The notes under the pieces: model-generated
The model's database searches: none
The model's input: the letters and a program-made list of their open reading frames with translations, nothing else
Told to the model about the DNA's origin: nothing
Shown: positions 30,236-40,610 of the stretch, in pieces
Layout: each line of letters starts with the position of its first letter
How positions within the stretch are numbered: the stretch's first letter is position 1
Translations under genes and position numbers: made by a program
DNA from: an uncultured Lachnospiraceae bacterium
GTDB lineage: Bacteria > Bacillota > Clostridia > Lachnospirales > Lachnospiraceae
DNA length: 64,000 bases
Assembly: GCA_902787715.1 (NCBI GenBank)
Contig: CADAHQ010000001.1
Location: forward strand, 186,001-250,000
Reading direction: 5' to 3'

Positions 30236-31177
30236 TTGGAGCCCTTAGTCATTCTGACCGGCCCGACCGGTGTGGGAAAAACCGAACTCTCCATAACCCT
30301 TGCGAAAGCCATCGGCGGCGAGATCATAAGCGCCGATTCCATGCAGGTGTACCGCGGCATGGACATCGGAACTGCGAAGATTCTTCCCTCCGAGATGCAT
30401 GGCGTTCCGCACTACGGCATCGATATCATCGACCCGATGGAGAGCTGGGACGTGGTTCGCTTTACCGAAATGGCGAAGGAAGCGATTGCGAAGATCCGCG
30501 CAAACGGCCATATTCCGATTGTGGTGGGCGGCACCGGGTTTTATATCCAGGCGCTCCTTAAGGACCTCCCCTTTGACGAGGAGCCCGAGGACACCGCGTT
30601 CCGGGACGCATGCGCGAAGGAAGATGCGAAGGTGCTTCATGCGCGCCTTTCGGAGATTGACCCTGAGAGCGCCGCAGCGATTCCTCCCGGGAACAAAAAG
30701 CGCGTCATTCGCGCGTTAGAGTATTATCACTTTCACGGGGAGCCGATTTCCGCCCTCAACAAACGGCAGAGCGAGACCGCATCCCCTTACAATTTTGCCT
30801 ATTTCGTTCTCACCATGCCACGGGTTGCTCTCTATGAGCGCATCGGCCTCCGGGTTGACCGGATGATTGCCGACGGCTTAGCAGAAGAGGTGCGAAAGCT
30901 TCTCGCAAAGGGCGTCCCCACGGAGTGTCCGGCGATGCTTGCCATCGGGTACCGGCAGATGCTTCCGTATCTTGCGGGCGAATGTTCGCTCTCCGAGGCA
31001 TCGGAGCAGATTAAGCTTGAGACAAGGCATTTTGCGAAACGGCAGATGACGTGGTTTCGCAGGGAACGGGATGTCATTCCGCTTCCCAAGGACGAGCTCA
31101 CGGAAAAGGGCCTTCTTAAGGCCATCCTCGGTGTTCTTCGCGACAAATGCATCATAGACGGGAGTTCTTTACAATGA
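30236..31177 (+). CDS. miaA: tRNA dimethylallyltransferase MiaA
   Basis: MiaA adds a dimethylallyl group to A37 of tRNAs that read UNN codons. The 313-residue protein opens with the P-loop TGPTGVGKT (residues 8-16), followed by EIISADSMQVYRGMDIGTAK, HYGIDIIDP and VVGGTGFYIQALL. The C-terminal part has KRVIRALEYYH and the RQMTWFRRERDV motif. The start is TTG 30236, with AAAGGAG at 30223-30229; no ATG is well placed. The last base triplet overlaps the next start (ATGA at 31174). Confidence 0.95.
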   Translation: MEPLVILTGPTGVGKTELSITLAKAIGGEIISADSMQVYRGMDIGTAKILPSEMHGVPHYGIDIIDPMESWDVVRFTEMAKEAIAKIRANGHIPIVVGGTGFYIQALLKDLPFDEEPEDTAFRDACAKEDAKVLHARLSEIDPESAAAIPPGNKKRVIRALEYYHFHGEPISALNKRQSETASPYNFAYFVLTMPRVALYERIGLRVDRMIADGLAEEVRKLLAKGVPTECPAMLAIGYRQMLPYLAGECSLSEASEQIKLETRHFAKRQMTWFRRERDVIPLPKDELTEKGLLKAILGVLRDKCIIDGSSLQ

Positions 31178-32466
31178 ATCTGGAATCACAATACAAGCAA
31201 CTCGGCATCAGCCCGGAAGTGTATGCCTACGGCGTAAAAACCGAGGAATCCCTGGCAAAACGATTTGCTGCCATCGACAAAACGGCGGAGTTCTGCCAGA
31301 TGAAGGTCATCGCCGCAATGCAGAAAAACCGCGTGAGCGCGGAATGCTTCGAGGCTTCCACGGGCTACGGTTATAACGACCTCGGAAGAGACACACTGGA
31401 GGCCGTATACGCCGATTGTTTCCACACGGAGAGCGCCCTTGTGCGGGCGCAGATCACCTGCGGAACCCACGCATTGGCCCTCGCCATGGCTGCGAATCTA
31501 CGGCCCGGAGATGAGATTCTCTCCCCGGTGGGAAAGCCTTACGATACCCTTGAGCAGGTGATTGGAATTCATCCCGCGAAGGGGTCGTTGGCAGAGTTCG
31601 GCATCACGTACCGGCAGGTGGAGCTTCTCCCCGACGGCTCCTTTGATTACGACGCCATCCGCGCGGCGATTAACGAGCGCACGAAGCTTATTGAGATTCA
31701 GCGAAGCAAAGGCTATCTCACAAGACCTACATTTTCCGTGGAGGCCATCGGAGAACTGATTGCCTTTATCAAGTCGGTAAAGCCCGATGTGATTTGCATG
31801 GTTGACAATTGCTACGGTGAATTTGTCGAGGAGAAGGAGCCATCGGACGTGGGCGCCGACCTGGTAGTCGGGTCCTTAATTAAGAATCCCGGCGGCGGTC
31901 TTGCCCCTATCGGCGGTTATATCGTGGGCAAGAGCGAATATGTGGAGCAATGCGCTTACCGCCTCACAAGTCCCGGCCTCGGAAGAGAAGTGGGCGCATC
32001 CCTCGGCGTTACAAGAAGCCTTATGCAGGGACTGTTCCTTGCTCCTTACGCTGTTGCCTCGGCACTGAAGGGCGCCATTTTCGCGGCCTCGTTGTACGAG
32101 CAGCTGGGCTTTCCGTGCGTTCCCGGCGCGGCAGAAGAACGCCATGATATCATTCAGGCCGTAACCCTCGGAACTCCCGAGAGAGTCATTGCATTTTGCA
32201 AGGGCATTCAGGCCGGAAGCCCCGTGGACAGCTATGTGACGCCGGAACCCTGGGCGATGCCCGGATACCATTCGGATGTCATCATGGCGGCCGGCACCTT
32301 CATTCAGGGAGCCTCCATCGAGCTCTCCGCCGACGGCCCCATTGAACCGCCTTACGCGGTGTATTTCCAGGGCGGTCTCACGTGGGCTCACGCCAAATTC
32401 GGCATTCTCATGTCGCTCCAGAAGCTCGCCGAGGGCGGCTACCTGCCAAAGCCCCTTCCCTTGTAA
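31174..32466 (+). CDS. ynbB: PLP-dependent enzyme of the YnbB / methionine gamma-lyase-like family
   Basis: A 430-residue fold-type I PLP enzyme of the Met_gamma_lyase family (PF06838), often annotated as an aluminium-resistance or methionine gamma-lyase protein. Visible blocks are GYGYNDLGRDTLE, QITCGTHALALAMAANLRPGDEI, MVDNCYGEFVEE and the PLP lysine in GSLIKNPGGGLAP (K237). It ends with AVYFQGGLTWAHAKFGILMSLQKL. The true reaction in this family is not firmly established. It follows miaA by overlap, as ynbB follows the miaA-hfq region in Bacillus. Its stop codon forms part of the -35 element of the radC promoter. Confidence 0.88.
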   Translation: MNLESQYKQLGISPEVYAYGVKTEESLAKRFAAIDKTAEFCQMKVIAAMQKNRVSAECFEASTGYGYNDLGRDTLEAVYADCFHTESALVRAQITCGTHALALAMAANLRPGDEILSPVGKPYDTLEQVIGIHPAKGSLAEFGITYRQVELLPDGSFDYDAIRAAINERTKLIEIQRSKGYLTRPTFSVEAIGELIAFIKSVKPDVICMVDNCYGEFVEEKEPSDVGADLVVGSLIKNPGGGLAPIGGYIVGKSEYVEQCAYRLTSPGLGREVGASLGVTRSLMQGLFLAPYAVASALKGAIFAASLYEQLGFPCVPGAAEERHDIIQAVTLGTPERVIAFCKGIQAGSPVDSYVTPEPWAMPGYHSDVIMAAGTFIQGASIELSADGPIEPPYAVYFQGGLTWAHAKFGILMSLQKLAEGGYLPKPLPL

Positions 32467-32489
32467 GTGCGCGGGCGATATGGTATAAT
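32461..32489 (+). promoter_or_regulatory. Promoter of radC-mreBCD
   Basis: TTGTAA (32461-32466), a 17-base spacer and a consensus TATAAT (32484-32489) with extended -10 TG (32481-32482). The -35 contains the stop codon of the upstream gene. This probably drives radC and the elongasome genes that follow. Confidence 0.85.
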
Positions 32490-32538
32490 AAGAGTTCAAA
32501 GTTCCGAAATCCCCCGGAGAAAGGGAAAAGAGGAACCG

Positions 32539-33228
<690 letters not shown>

Positions 33229-33243
33229 AAGACGGGAGAAACT

Positions 33244-34272
33244 ATGGCGGAACGAATCTACGGAATCGATTTCGGCACCTATGCCATTAAGATTTATCGC
33301 TGCAGACAGGGCGTCTGCTTTCATCAAAAGAGCGTGATTGCCTCGCGGGAGAAGGGGCCTGTCATCGCCATCGGCGAGGAAGCCGCGGAGATGATCGGCA
33401 AGCAGCCGGAGTACATCCGCATCGACCAGCCCATCCGAAACGGCGTGGTCGCGAGCTTTGACACCATGCTTTCCCTGATGAACTGCATCGCCATGGACAT
33501 GACCCGCGCCGGCGACAAATGCAAGGGCGGCACCTTCATCATCGCGGTTCCCACGGAAGTCACGGATGTGGAGAAGAAGACCTTTTACGATATCATTGAT
33601 TCCTCCATCATCCGCCCCAAGCGCATCCGCATCACCGAGAAACCCCTTGCCGACGCCCTCGGCTGCGGCATCGACATCACGTCGAGCCAGGGTGCCTTGA
33701 TTGTGAATATCGGCGCCGACACCACGGAGATCAGCGTTATCTCCCAGGGCGGTATCGTCTTAAGCCGCCTCTGTCCCTACGGCGGTTACAAATTTGACGA
33801 AGCCGTGATTGCTGCCGTCCGCAGACAGTTCAACCTTCTGATCGGGCCCCGCACGGCGGAGCATATCAAGATTTCCCTTGTGGATTTTGCGTCCGACGGA
33901 AGCGCCACCGGGAATGCCTACGGAAGAGATTTCGTGTCCGGTCTTCCCAGAGAGCGGGAGCTCACCTCGGATCTTGTGAACCGCGCAGTGGCAGAACCTC
34001 TCATGACCATTGTGGACGCCATCAAGGCGGTTTTGGAGCGCATTCCCCCGGAGATTTCGGCGGATGTCTTCCACGGCGGAATCACCATAAGCGGAGCGTC
34101 CTCCGCCATGAAGGGATTGGCTGAATTTGTCGCAAGCGCCACGGGTCTTCGGGTCAACATTGTGGAGGACGGCGCGCTGAGCGTTGTGAAGGGCCTCGGG
34201 CTGGTAATGGAAGACGAGCGGTATGCTCATCTTGCAAAGCCCCTCCGGCAGACCTATTACGAGAACGATTGA
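33244..34272 (+). CDS. mreB: Rod-shape-determining protein MreB
   Basis: MreB is the bacterial actin that guides lateral wall synthesis. The 342-residue protein has the actin-fold phosphate-1 motif GIDFGTYAIKIY near the start, ALIVNIGADTTEISVI (phosphate 2, about residues 155-170), GGYKFDEAV and the adenosine motif region FHGGITISGASSAMKGL. It is closer to the clostridial divergent MreB types than to canonical MreB: the usual GAGIDV.EP.G stretch is GCGIDITSSQG. It leads the mreBCD-PBP2 set. Confidence 0.93.
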   Translation: MAERIYGIDFGTYAIKIYRCRQGVCFHQKSVIASREKGPVIAIGEEAAEMIGKQPEYIRIDQPIRNGVVASFDTMLSLMNCIAMDMTRAGDKCKGGTFIIAVPTEVTDVEKKTFYDIIDSSIIRPKRIRITEKPLADALGCGIDITSSQGALIVNIGADTTEISVISQGGIVLSRLCPYGGYKFDEAVIAAVRRQFNLLIGPRTAEHIKISLVDFASDGSATGNAYGRDFVSGLPRERELTSDLVNRAVAEPLMTIVDAIKAVLERIPPEISADVFHGGITISGASSAMKGLAEFVASATGLRVNIVEDGALSVVKGLGLVMEDERYAHLAKPLRQTYYEND

Positions 34273-34295
34273 AAGCTGTAACATGAGGTAACGGT

Positions 34296-35156
34296 ATGAG
34301 TTCACGAAAGAAAAATTACGGCGTGGAACCGAAGTACATTTTGATGCTTGCGGTATTGCTGTGCCTCATGCTCATTTTCTGTTCCTACAAGTTCCCGAAG
34401 GTGTTCAAGCCCCTTTCCCGTGCCATGAACTCGGTGCTTGTCCCCATGCAAAAGGGCGTCCGCGTAATCGGCGCAGGCATTGATGATCTCAAAGCAAAAT
34501 TCGACGACATCGACGAGCTTCGGGCAGAAAAGAAAGCCCTGGAGAGAGAAGTGGAAGAGCTCCGCGAGAAAACCGAGCGTCTCGAGCAGGACCTCTACCG
34601 CATGGAGCGGTACAAGCAGCTGATTGAGCTTGATGAGACTTATCCGGAATACACCAAGGTCGGCGCGAACATCATCGCAAAGGACAGTTCCGGTTTCTAC
34701 GCGACCTTTACCATCGACAAGGGCACGAAGGACGGACTGAAGGTGGATATGAACGTCATCGCCGACGCCGGACTGGTGGGTATCATCATTGACGTCGGAT
34801 ATGAATACGCCATCGTGCGCTCCATCATCGACGATAAGAGTTATGTAAGCGCCACGGTCATGAAGACCGGCGACATCTGCATGGTCGGCGGAAGTCTGGA
34901 GCTTTTACAGAAAGGCTTCATCCGCGTTGTGGAGCTCTCCGTAAACACCCAGGCGAAGAACAATTACAAGGTTTACACCTCCGAATACAGCCAGAAATAC
35001 CTTCCCGGCATTCTGATCGGATACATCTCCAATATCACCCCGGTGGCGGACGGCCTTTCGAAGGAAGCGTACCTCACACCGGTTGTTGACTTTGAGCATT
35101 TGTCTTCGGTTCTGGTTATCAAGGAACTGAAGATTCCGGCGGTAGAACCGAAGTAA
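34296..35156 (+). CDS. mreC: Rod-shape-determining protein MreC
   Basis: MreC connects MreB to the outside wall machinery. The 286-residue protein has one membrane helix (about residues 14-30), a coiled coil rich in Glu/Lys/Leu (about 65-105, LRAEKKALEREVEELREK in part), and the beta-rich external domain with ANIIAKDSSGFYATFTIDKG, the family's NVIADAGLVGII and LPGILIGYIS motifs. It lies between mreB (23 bases) and mreD (9 bases). Confidence 0.94.
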   Translation: MSSRKKNYGVEPKYILMLAVLLCLMLIFCSYKFPKVFKPLSRAMNSVLVPMQKGVRVIGAGIDDLKAKFDDIDELRAEKKALEREVEELREKTERLEQDLYRMERYKQLIELDETYPEYTKVGANIIAKDSSGFYATFTIDKGTKDGLKVDMNVIADAGLVGIIIDVGYEYAIVRSIIDDKSYVSATVMKTGDICMVGGSLELLQKGFIRVVELSVNTQAKNNYKVYTSEYSQKYLPGILIGYISNITPVADGLSKEAYLTPVVDFEHLSSVLVIKELKIPAVEPK

Positions 35157-35165
35157 GGAGTCCTT

Positions 35166-35714
35166 ATGTTGACAGTGTTGATCCTCGGCATCGAGGTATT
35201 CATGAGTTTCCTGCTGCAGAGCACGGTGTTTGTCTGGCTTTCCGTCGGACACGCGGTGCCTGACCTTTTATTGATTGTCACCGTCGCGGCAGGATACCAA
35301 AACTCACGCATCACCGGCATGGTCACGGGCTTCTTCTGCGGACTGCTTTTGGATATTTCCTCCGGCGGAGTTCTCGGCATCTACGCCCTGTTTTACATGC
35401 TCATCGGCTACACCTGCGGCAAATTCAACAAATATTATATCCAGCGCGACTGGTTCGTTCCCCTGGGCCTTATCGCCGCGGCGGAATTTGCCTTATGCAC
35501 GCTTATTTACATCTTCGGATACCTGATCAACGGAGACACCCGTTTCCTCCGCTATGTGCGGTCGATCTTCCTTCCGAAGATGCTGTACACGGTGATTATC
35601 GCCATTGTTTACTATTTGATTTTGACATTCCTGTACGAACACGTCATCAACCGCAACGCGGAGGATGAGGCGTTCCTCGCCCCGGAAAGCATAGTTCCGG
35701 AAGAGACCAAGTGA
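35166..35714 (+). CDS. mreD: Rod-shape-determining protein MreD
   Basis: A 182-residue integral membrane protein with about five to six hydrophobic segments and the MreD pattern PDLLLIVTVAAGYQNSRITGMVTGFFCGLLLDISSGGVLGIYAL in pieces (PDLLLIV, GFFCGLLLDISSGG). It is thought to form a complex with MreC and PBP2/RodA. Sequence conservation in this family is low, so the call rests on pattern plus position. Confidence 0.9.
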   Translation: MLTVLILGIEVFMSFLLQSTVFVWLSVGHAVPDLLLIVTVAAGYQNSRITGMVTGFFCGLLLDISSGGVLGIYALFYMLIGYTCGKFNKYYIQRDWFVPLGLIAAAEFALCTLIYIFGYLINGDTRFLRYVRSIFLPKMLYTVIIAIVYYLILTFLYEHVINRNAEDEAFLAPESIVPEETK

Positions 35715-35724
35715 GGCTTACTGC

Positions 35725-38583
35725 ATGTTCGACCCTGATTTCAATGATGATTCCAGGCAATCGCTTCTGACGGACCGTCTGGTCCCGACCATGCTGATTA
35801 TCGCCGCCTTGTTCGGCATCCTCATCGGCCGGCTGTTCTTTATGCAGATGATCGATGAGTCCTCGGCTAAGGTCAAGGAAGACACGTCCACCAAAACGAA
35901 GACGGTTGCAGTACCGGCGACTCGCGGCAATATCTACGATTGCAAGGGAGTCCTTTTGGCGTATAACGACCTGCAGTACAACCTGGAAATGTATGACTCC
36001 GCATCCCTCTCGACCAATGCCGAGAAAAATGCGGCCATCTATTCGTTGATTCAGCTTCTTCGGGAGTTCAATTACAAGCGGGAATTCGATTTCTATATCA
36101 AAATCGACGAGCACGGATACCTGGCGTTCACGGTTTCCGGAAACGCCTTGCTCCGATTCAAGAAAAATGCCTACGGTCTTACCAGCATCGACAAGCTGAC
36201 GGAAGAGCAGAAGGCGGCCACAGCGGAAGATGTGTTCAATTTCCTGCGCTACGGCGCCAGCGGCTCCCGCATGTTCCAGATTTCCGACGAGTACAGCCTT
36301 GAAGATGCTCTGGAGATCATGGCGTACCGCTACCAGCTCTTCATTCTGTATCCGAGCTACTCGTCCTTCCGCATCGTAAGCGACATCAGCGACCGGGCCC
36401 GCATCAGTTTCTACGAAAACACTACCAAGATCCCCGGCATTGAGATTACGAAATCCACGAAGCGTGTCTATAACAACGCGGAGTATTTTGCGCATATCAT
36501 CGGTTATATCGGCCTCGTAAACGCCGAGGAGCTCGCGACCCTTCGCGAGACCAACGACCGCTATACCGACCGCAGTATCGTCGGTAAACTGGGTATCGAG
36601 AAGTCCTACGAAGCCGAGCTCTCGGGCACGGACGGTGTGGCGACCATCATCATCAACGATTACGGGCAGGTTGTCTCAAAGAGCGTGACAACAGAGCCCA
36701 TTGCAGGCAACGATTTGTATCTTACGCTGGATTCCGATCTGCAGATCGGCTGCTACAACATCTTAAAGCGAAACATCGCCGCAATTCTTCTTAAGAAGAT
36801 TGTTCCCGACCTGGACTACGGTACCAAGGGAACCGACGCAACCGACATCAAGGTCCCGATTTTCGAGGTGTATTACGCGCTTCTCAACAATCACGTCATC
36901 GATACGACGCATTTTTCGTCGGAGGACGCCACGGCCCTTGAAAAAAAGGTGCTACAGCAGTTTGAGAGCACAGAAGAAAATATCTGGAACCGGCTTTTAG
37001 CGCTTTTGGACGAGAACTGTACAACCACCAACAAGGAAGCCGGCGAGACGATGGGAGAGTACCTCTCGTTTTTGTACAGCAAGCTCGGCACTTCCAACTG
37101 GGATATCCTGAACACCTCGGCGGTGGACACCGCGGACGACCAGTATCAGGACTATATCAACAACAAATTAAGCCTCAGCAAATTCCTCCAGTACGCCATC
37201 ACCCGGGGCTGGATTAAGCTGGACCGCTTAAACATCGGTTCCGAATACTACGACACCAACGAGCTCTACAAGTACCTTCACGATTACGTGGTTTCGCATC
37301 TTCGGGACGATTCCGAATACCAGAGCAAGATTTACCGCACCCTCGTGTTCAACAAGACGCTGTCCGGGCGCGATATCTCCCTGCTTCTGTACGACCAGGG
37401 TGTTTTGAAGGAGGACGCGGACACCTATAAGTCGCTGCAAAACGGCACCCTGAGCGCTTACAATTTCATGACCCGTAAGATTAAGCTTCTGGAGATTACG
37501 CCGGCAATGCTCGCGCTCGAGCCCTGCAGTGGTTCCATCGTCATGACCGACCCTTCGTCGGGGCTTGTACGGTGCCTTGTGTCGTACCCGAGTTACGACA
37601 ACAACTACCTTACAAACTCCATCGACATGACCTACTACAACAAGCTTCTCGCCGACAAATCCTACCCCATGGTATGTCGTGCCACCACCTCGAAGACCAC
37701 CACCGGTTCCACCTTCAAGCCTTTGATGGCCGTTGCCGGTCTTACGGAGGGCGTCATCACCACCGATGAGCTGATTAAGGACGAGGCCATCTTTAAAAAG
37801 GTCGAGCCTTCGCCGCGATGCTGGGCATGGCCGGGAAGCCACCATTCCATCAACGTCACCGATGCCATCCGGGATTCGTGTAACTACTTCTTCTACGAAG
37901 TCGGTTACCGGCTCTCCTTAAACGACAGAGAAGAGTACGTGGATGCCCTGGGTATCCGCACCATTCAGCGCTACGGTCGATTGTTCGGCTTAGGCGACAA
38001 GTCGGGCGTGGAGATGTCCGAGACGGCTCCCGTCATGTCGAACACTGACGCCGTTCGTACCGCCATCGGCTATTACCACAGCTTTGCGCCGGTGCAGATC
38101 TGCCGCTACTTAACAACCGTCACCAATGAGGGCATCTGCTACGACTTTACCCTGATTGACAAGGTAATGTCCCAAAACGGAGAGTTGATGCGCAAAAACG
38201 CCGCTACGGTCCATAACCGGATCACCGAGGTTTCCCAGAGCTCCTGGAACGCCGTGAAGCTCGGAATGTACAAGGTTATCAACGCGGAAGGGTCGTCCTT
38301 AAAGCGCATCTTTGCAAACCTTAACGTCCAGGTTGCGGGCAAGACCGGTACCGCACAGGTCAGCTACAACCACCCGAACAATGCGTTGTTCATCTCGTTC
38401 GCACCGTACAGCTCCCCGGAAGTCTGCATCACGGTGGTTATCCCGAACGGGTACTCGTCCTCCAACGCCGCTTACGTGGCGCGCGAGGTTTACGGATTCT
38501 ATTTCGAGGGAGAGAACAAGGAGGCGCTCCTTAGCGGCAACGTCATCGCCGGTTCCATCCTCGACGTCGGTTACACCGACTGA
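35725..38583 (+). CDS. mrdA: Penicillin-binding protein 2 (elongation transpeptidase) with a large insertion
   Basis: A class B PBP that cross-links peptidoglycan during elongation together with RodA. The 952-residue protein has a membrane anchor (about residues 15-38), the pedestal domain (ATRGNIYDCKGVLLAYN, about 70-90; AHIIGYIGLV), and the transpeptidase with STFK (S662 nucleophile), the SCN motif (DSCNYFFYEVG) and KTGTAQ near residue 873. Typical PBP2 has 600-720 residues. The extra length is mainly an acidic, Tyr/Asn/Asp-rich helical block at about residues 355-590, inserted between the start of the transpeptidase fold (TLDSDLQIGCYNIL) and CSGSIVMTDPSSG. Clostridial PBP2 enzymes often carry such an insertion; its job is not known to me. 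Confidence 0.92.
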   Translation: MFDPDFNDDSRQSLLTDRLVPTMLIIAALFGILIGRLFFMQMIDESSAKVKEDTSTKTKTVAVPATRGNIYDCKGVLLAYNDLQYNLEMYDSASLSTNAEKNAAIYSLIQLLREFNYKREFDFYIKIDEHGYLAFTVSGNALLRFKKNAYGLTSIDKLTEEQKAATAEDVFNFLRYGASGSRMFQISDEYSLEDALEIMAYRYQLFILYPSYSSFRIVSDISDRARISFYENTTKIPGIEITKSTKRVYNNAEYFAHIIGYIGLVNAEELATLRETNDRYTDRSIVGKLGIEKSYEAELSGTDGVATIIINDYGQVVSKSVTTEPIAGNDLYLTLDSDLQIGCYNILKRNIAAILLKKIVPDLDYGTKGTDATDIKVPIFEVYYALLNNHVIDTTHFSSEDATALEKKVLQQFESTEENIWNRLLALLDENCTTTNKEAGETMGEYLSFLYSKLGTSNWDILNTSAVDTADDQYQDYINNKLSLSKFLQYAITRGWIKLDRLNIGSEYYDTNELYKYLHDYVVSHLRDDSEYQSKIYRTLVFNKTLSGRDISLLLYDQGVLKEDADTYKSLQNGTLSAYNFMTRKIKLLEITPAMLALEPCSGSIVMTDPSSGLVRCLVSYPSYDNNYLTNSIDMTYYNKLLADKSYPMVCRATTSKTTTGSTFKPLMAVAGLTEGVITTDELIKDEAIFKKVEPSPRCWAWPGSHHSINVTDAIRDSCNYFFYEVGYRLSLNDREEYVDALGIRTIQRYGRLFGLGDKSGVEMSETAPVMSNTDAVRTAIGYYHSFAPVQICRYLTTVTNEGICYDFTLIDKVMSQNGELMRKNAATVHNRITEVSQSSWNAVKLGMYKVINAEGSSLKRIFANLNVQVAGKTGTAQVSYNHPNNALFISFAPYSSPEVCITVVIPNGYSSSNAAYVAREVYGFYFEGENKEALLSGNVIAGSILDVGYTD

Positions 38584-38608
38584 TACCAAAACAAGGAGTG
38601 AATACTGT

Positions 38609-39331
38609 ATGAAAAACGATACCTCTGTGGTCGTAAAGGGCTACAAGGACGGAATCCTTCTGATTCTCGATGCGGAGATGCCGTTTGACGAGCTTCTCGC
38701 CCACATCCGCCGCAAGTTTGAGGATTCCGCAAAATTCTTAGGCTCCGCGAAATTAGCACTGACATTTTCCGGAAGAACCCTCTCGATTCCCGAGCAGAAG
38801 GATGTCCTTGGCGTCATCTCGGAGGTCAGCGACCTGGAGATCATGTGCGTCTTCGACAACGATGAATCGACCGAAGAAGTGATGAAGAAGACGGTGGATT
38901 CCGTCATCAGCAGCCTCTCGAACCAGACCGGCAAATTCTTCTTCGGTTCGGTGGAAGACGGCTCCCATATCGAAACGGAAAATTCCATGGTTGTCATCGG
39001 CAATGTGGAGAAGGGCGGTTCCGTATCCTGCGGAGGAAGCCTTGTGGTACTGGGAGCGCTGCTCGGATCCGCCACTGCCGGCACCAACGGCAACCGGGAA
39101 GCATTGATTTTCGCATCCCACCTGGATGCCGAGCACCTTCAGATTGTGAAGACCGTATACGATCCAGAGGCTCTCACCGAGAAGGAAAAGAAGAAGCTTC
39201 GCAAGGCGGAGAACAAGGCCCATCTGGACCGCGCCGCACGCCTTGTCACCTTAAAGGATGACGGTATCGCCATCACTCCCGTGGAGGAGGACACGCTGCG
39301 GTTTGACAGCGATCTGTCGGAATTGCTGTAG
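38609..39331 (+). CDS. minC: Septum-site determining protein MinC
   Basis: MinC blocks FtsZ assembly at wrong sites. The 240-residue protein has the N-terminal domain (VVVKGYKDGILLILDAEMPFDEL) and the C-terminal beta-helix domain (VVIGNVEKGGSVSCGGSLVVLGALLGSATAG and FASHLDAEHLQI, both shown in part of the family pattern). In most Clostridia minC is followed by minD and minE before rodA. Here a 50-base gap with one small hairpin leads straight to rodA. AAGGAG lies upstream of ATG 38609. A lysine-rich segment after the beta-helix (about residues 190-215) is unusual. Confidence 0.88.
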   Translation: MKNDTSVVVKGYKDGILLILDAEMPFDELLAHIRRKFEDSAKFLGSAKLALTFSGRTLSIPEQKDVLGVISEVSDLEIMCVFDNDESTEEVMKKTVDSVISSLSNQTGKFFFGSVEDGSHIETENSMVVIGNVEKGGSVSCGGSLVVLGALLGSATAGTNGNREALIFASHLDAEHLQIVKTVYDPEALTEKEKKKLRKAENKAHLDRAARLVTLKDDGIAITPVEEDTLRFDSDLSELL

Positions 39332-39381
39332 CATTTGCCGACGAAAGGCAAAAGAGTAGTTGAACTAAAGAGAGAGTGACC

Positions 39382-40584
39382 ATGTTTAAGAAGAAAGGCT
39401 ATTCGCTTTCCTATTACCGTTTCTCCGTCGTCGCCATTGTGGTGGCTTTGCTGGCGCTTTCCTGCGTTTTACTGCAGAGGCTCCAGGGCGGGGAGACACA
39501 AGTCATGCTCAAGCAGATTGCAGGTATCTTGCTTGGCTTATTTGTCATGGTCATGGTTTCCCTTGTGGATTACCATTTCATCTGCAAATTCTTCGTCCCG
39601 TTGTACTTATTCAACATTCTTCTCATGTTCATCTGCAAATACGTAACCTACAGCATGTTTCCTCTCGTTTACGGCTGGAAGCACTACGAAGCCAAGCGCT
39701 GGATTAAGATCGGCGGTCACGGTCAGGCCGGTTCCGGCTTTGAGTTCATGCCCTCCGAGATATCAAAGCTGATTCTGATTATTTTCATGGCAAAGCTGTT
39801 TTGCCTTTTGGAGAAGCGCATCAACACCGTGCTCGGTTTGCTGGTCATCGTCATTACCGTGGGCATCCCGATTTTCCTGGTGTTCGACCAGCCGGACCTC
39901 TCCACCAGTATCGTTTTAACCGCAAGCTTTTTGTTCCTGCTCTTTATCGCTGGGCTCTCGTACAAGATACTGAGTGTCGGCCTTCTTGTGGGCATACCCA
40001 TGCTGGCCGGATTATTCTGGTATGTCATGCAGGATTATCAGATCCTGTTGAACGAATACCAGCAGGATCGAATCATTTCGCTGTTTAACCCCGAGCAGTA
40101 CCCGAAGCTCATGTACCAGCAGAACAACGCCGCTGCCGCCGTGGCCGCGGGAGGCATGTTCGGAAAGACCATCGTGGGAGACCCCGGACGGCGTCTCACG
40201 GACTTCGTGCCTGTGGTGGAGAGTGACTTTATCTTCACGTCCGTTGCGGAAGAGTTCGGCTTCGTCGGATGCGTGTTCGTGCTTTTGCTGTTCTTCTCGT
40301 TTGTTTTCTTAAGTTTCCATATCGCACGCCGCGCAAAGGACCGTCTCGGTTACCTCATCGCCTCCGGCATCGCAATCACCATCACACTGCAGACCGTAGT
40401 TAACATCGGCGTTGTGCTTTCCCTGCTTCCGAACACGGGAATCCCGCTGCCGTTTTTGAGCATCGGTCTAAGCTCGCTGATCACCAACATGGCGACCGTG
40501 GGACTGTTGTTAAACGTGGGACTTCAGGACCGGGATGTGGTCGTGGACGAGAAGTATGAATTTGAAGAGGGTTTGTTAGATTAG
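39382..40584 (+). CDS. rodA: Rod shape-determining glycosyltransferase RodA (SEDS family)
   Basis: SEDS proteins polymerise glycan strands and pair with a class B PBP. The 400-residue protein has about ten membrane helices. Signature stretches are GHGQAGSGFEFMPSEISKLILI (in part), FDQPDLSTSIVL, FVPVVESDFIFTSVAEEFGFVG and NTGIPLPFLSIGLSSL, with the catalytic aspartate expected in FVPVVESDF. Genomic position after mreBCD and PBP2 makes it RodA rather than FtsW. I chose ATG 39382; GTG 39376 is an equally possible start two codons earlier. Confidence 0.93.
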   Translation: MFKKKGYSLSYYRFSVVAIVVALLALSCVLLQRLQGGETQVMLKQIAGILLGLFVMVMVSLVDYHFICKFFVPLYLFNILLMFICKYVTYSMFPLVYGWKHYEAKRWIKIGGHGQAGSGFEFMPSEISKLILIIFMAKLFCLLEKRINTVLGLLVIVITVGIPIFLVFDQPDLSTSIVLTASFLFLLFIAGLSYKILSVGLLVGIPMLAGLFWYVMQDYQILLNEYQQDRIISLFNPEQYPKLMYQQNNAAAAVAAGGMFGKTIVGDPGRRLTDFVPVVESDFIFTSVAEEFGFVGCVFVLLLFFSFVFLSFHIARRAKDRLGYLIASGIAITITLQTVVNIGVVLSLLPNTGIPLPFLSIGLSSLITNMATVGLLLNVGLQDRDVVVDEKYEFEEGLLD

Positions 40585-40610
40585 CAACCCCGGGAAAGGA
40601 GGCTGTATCC

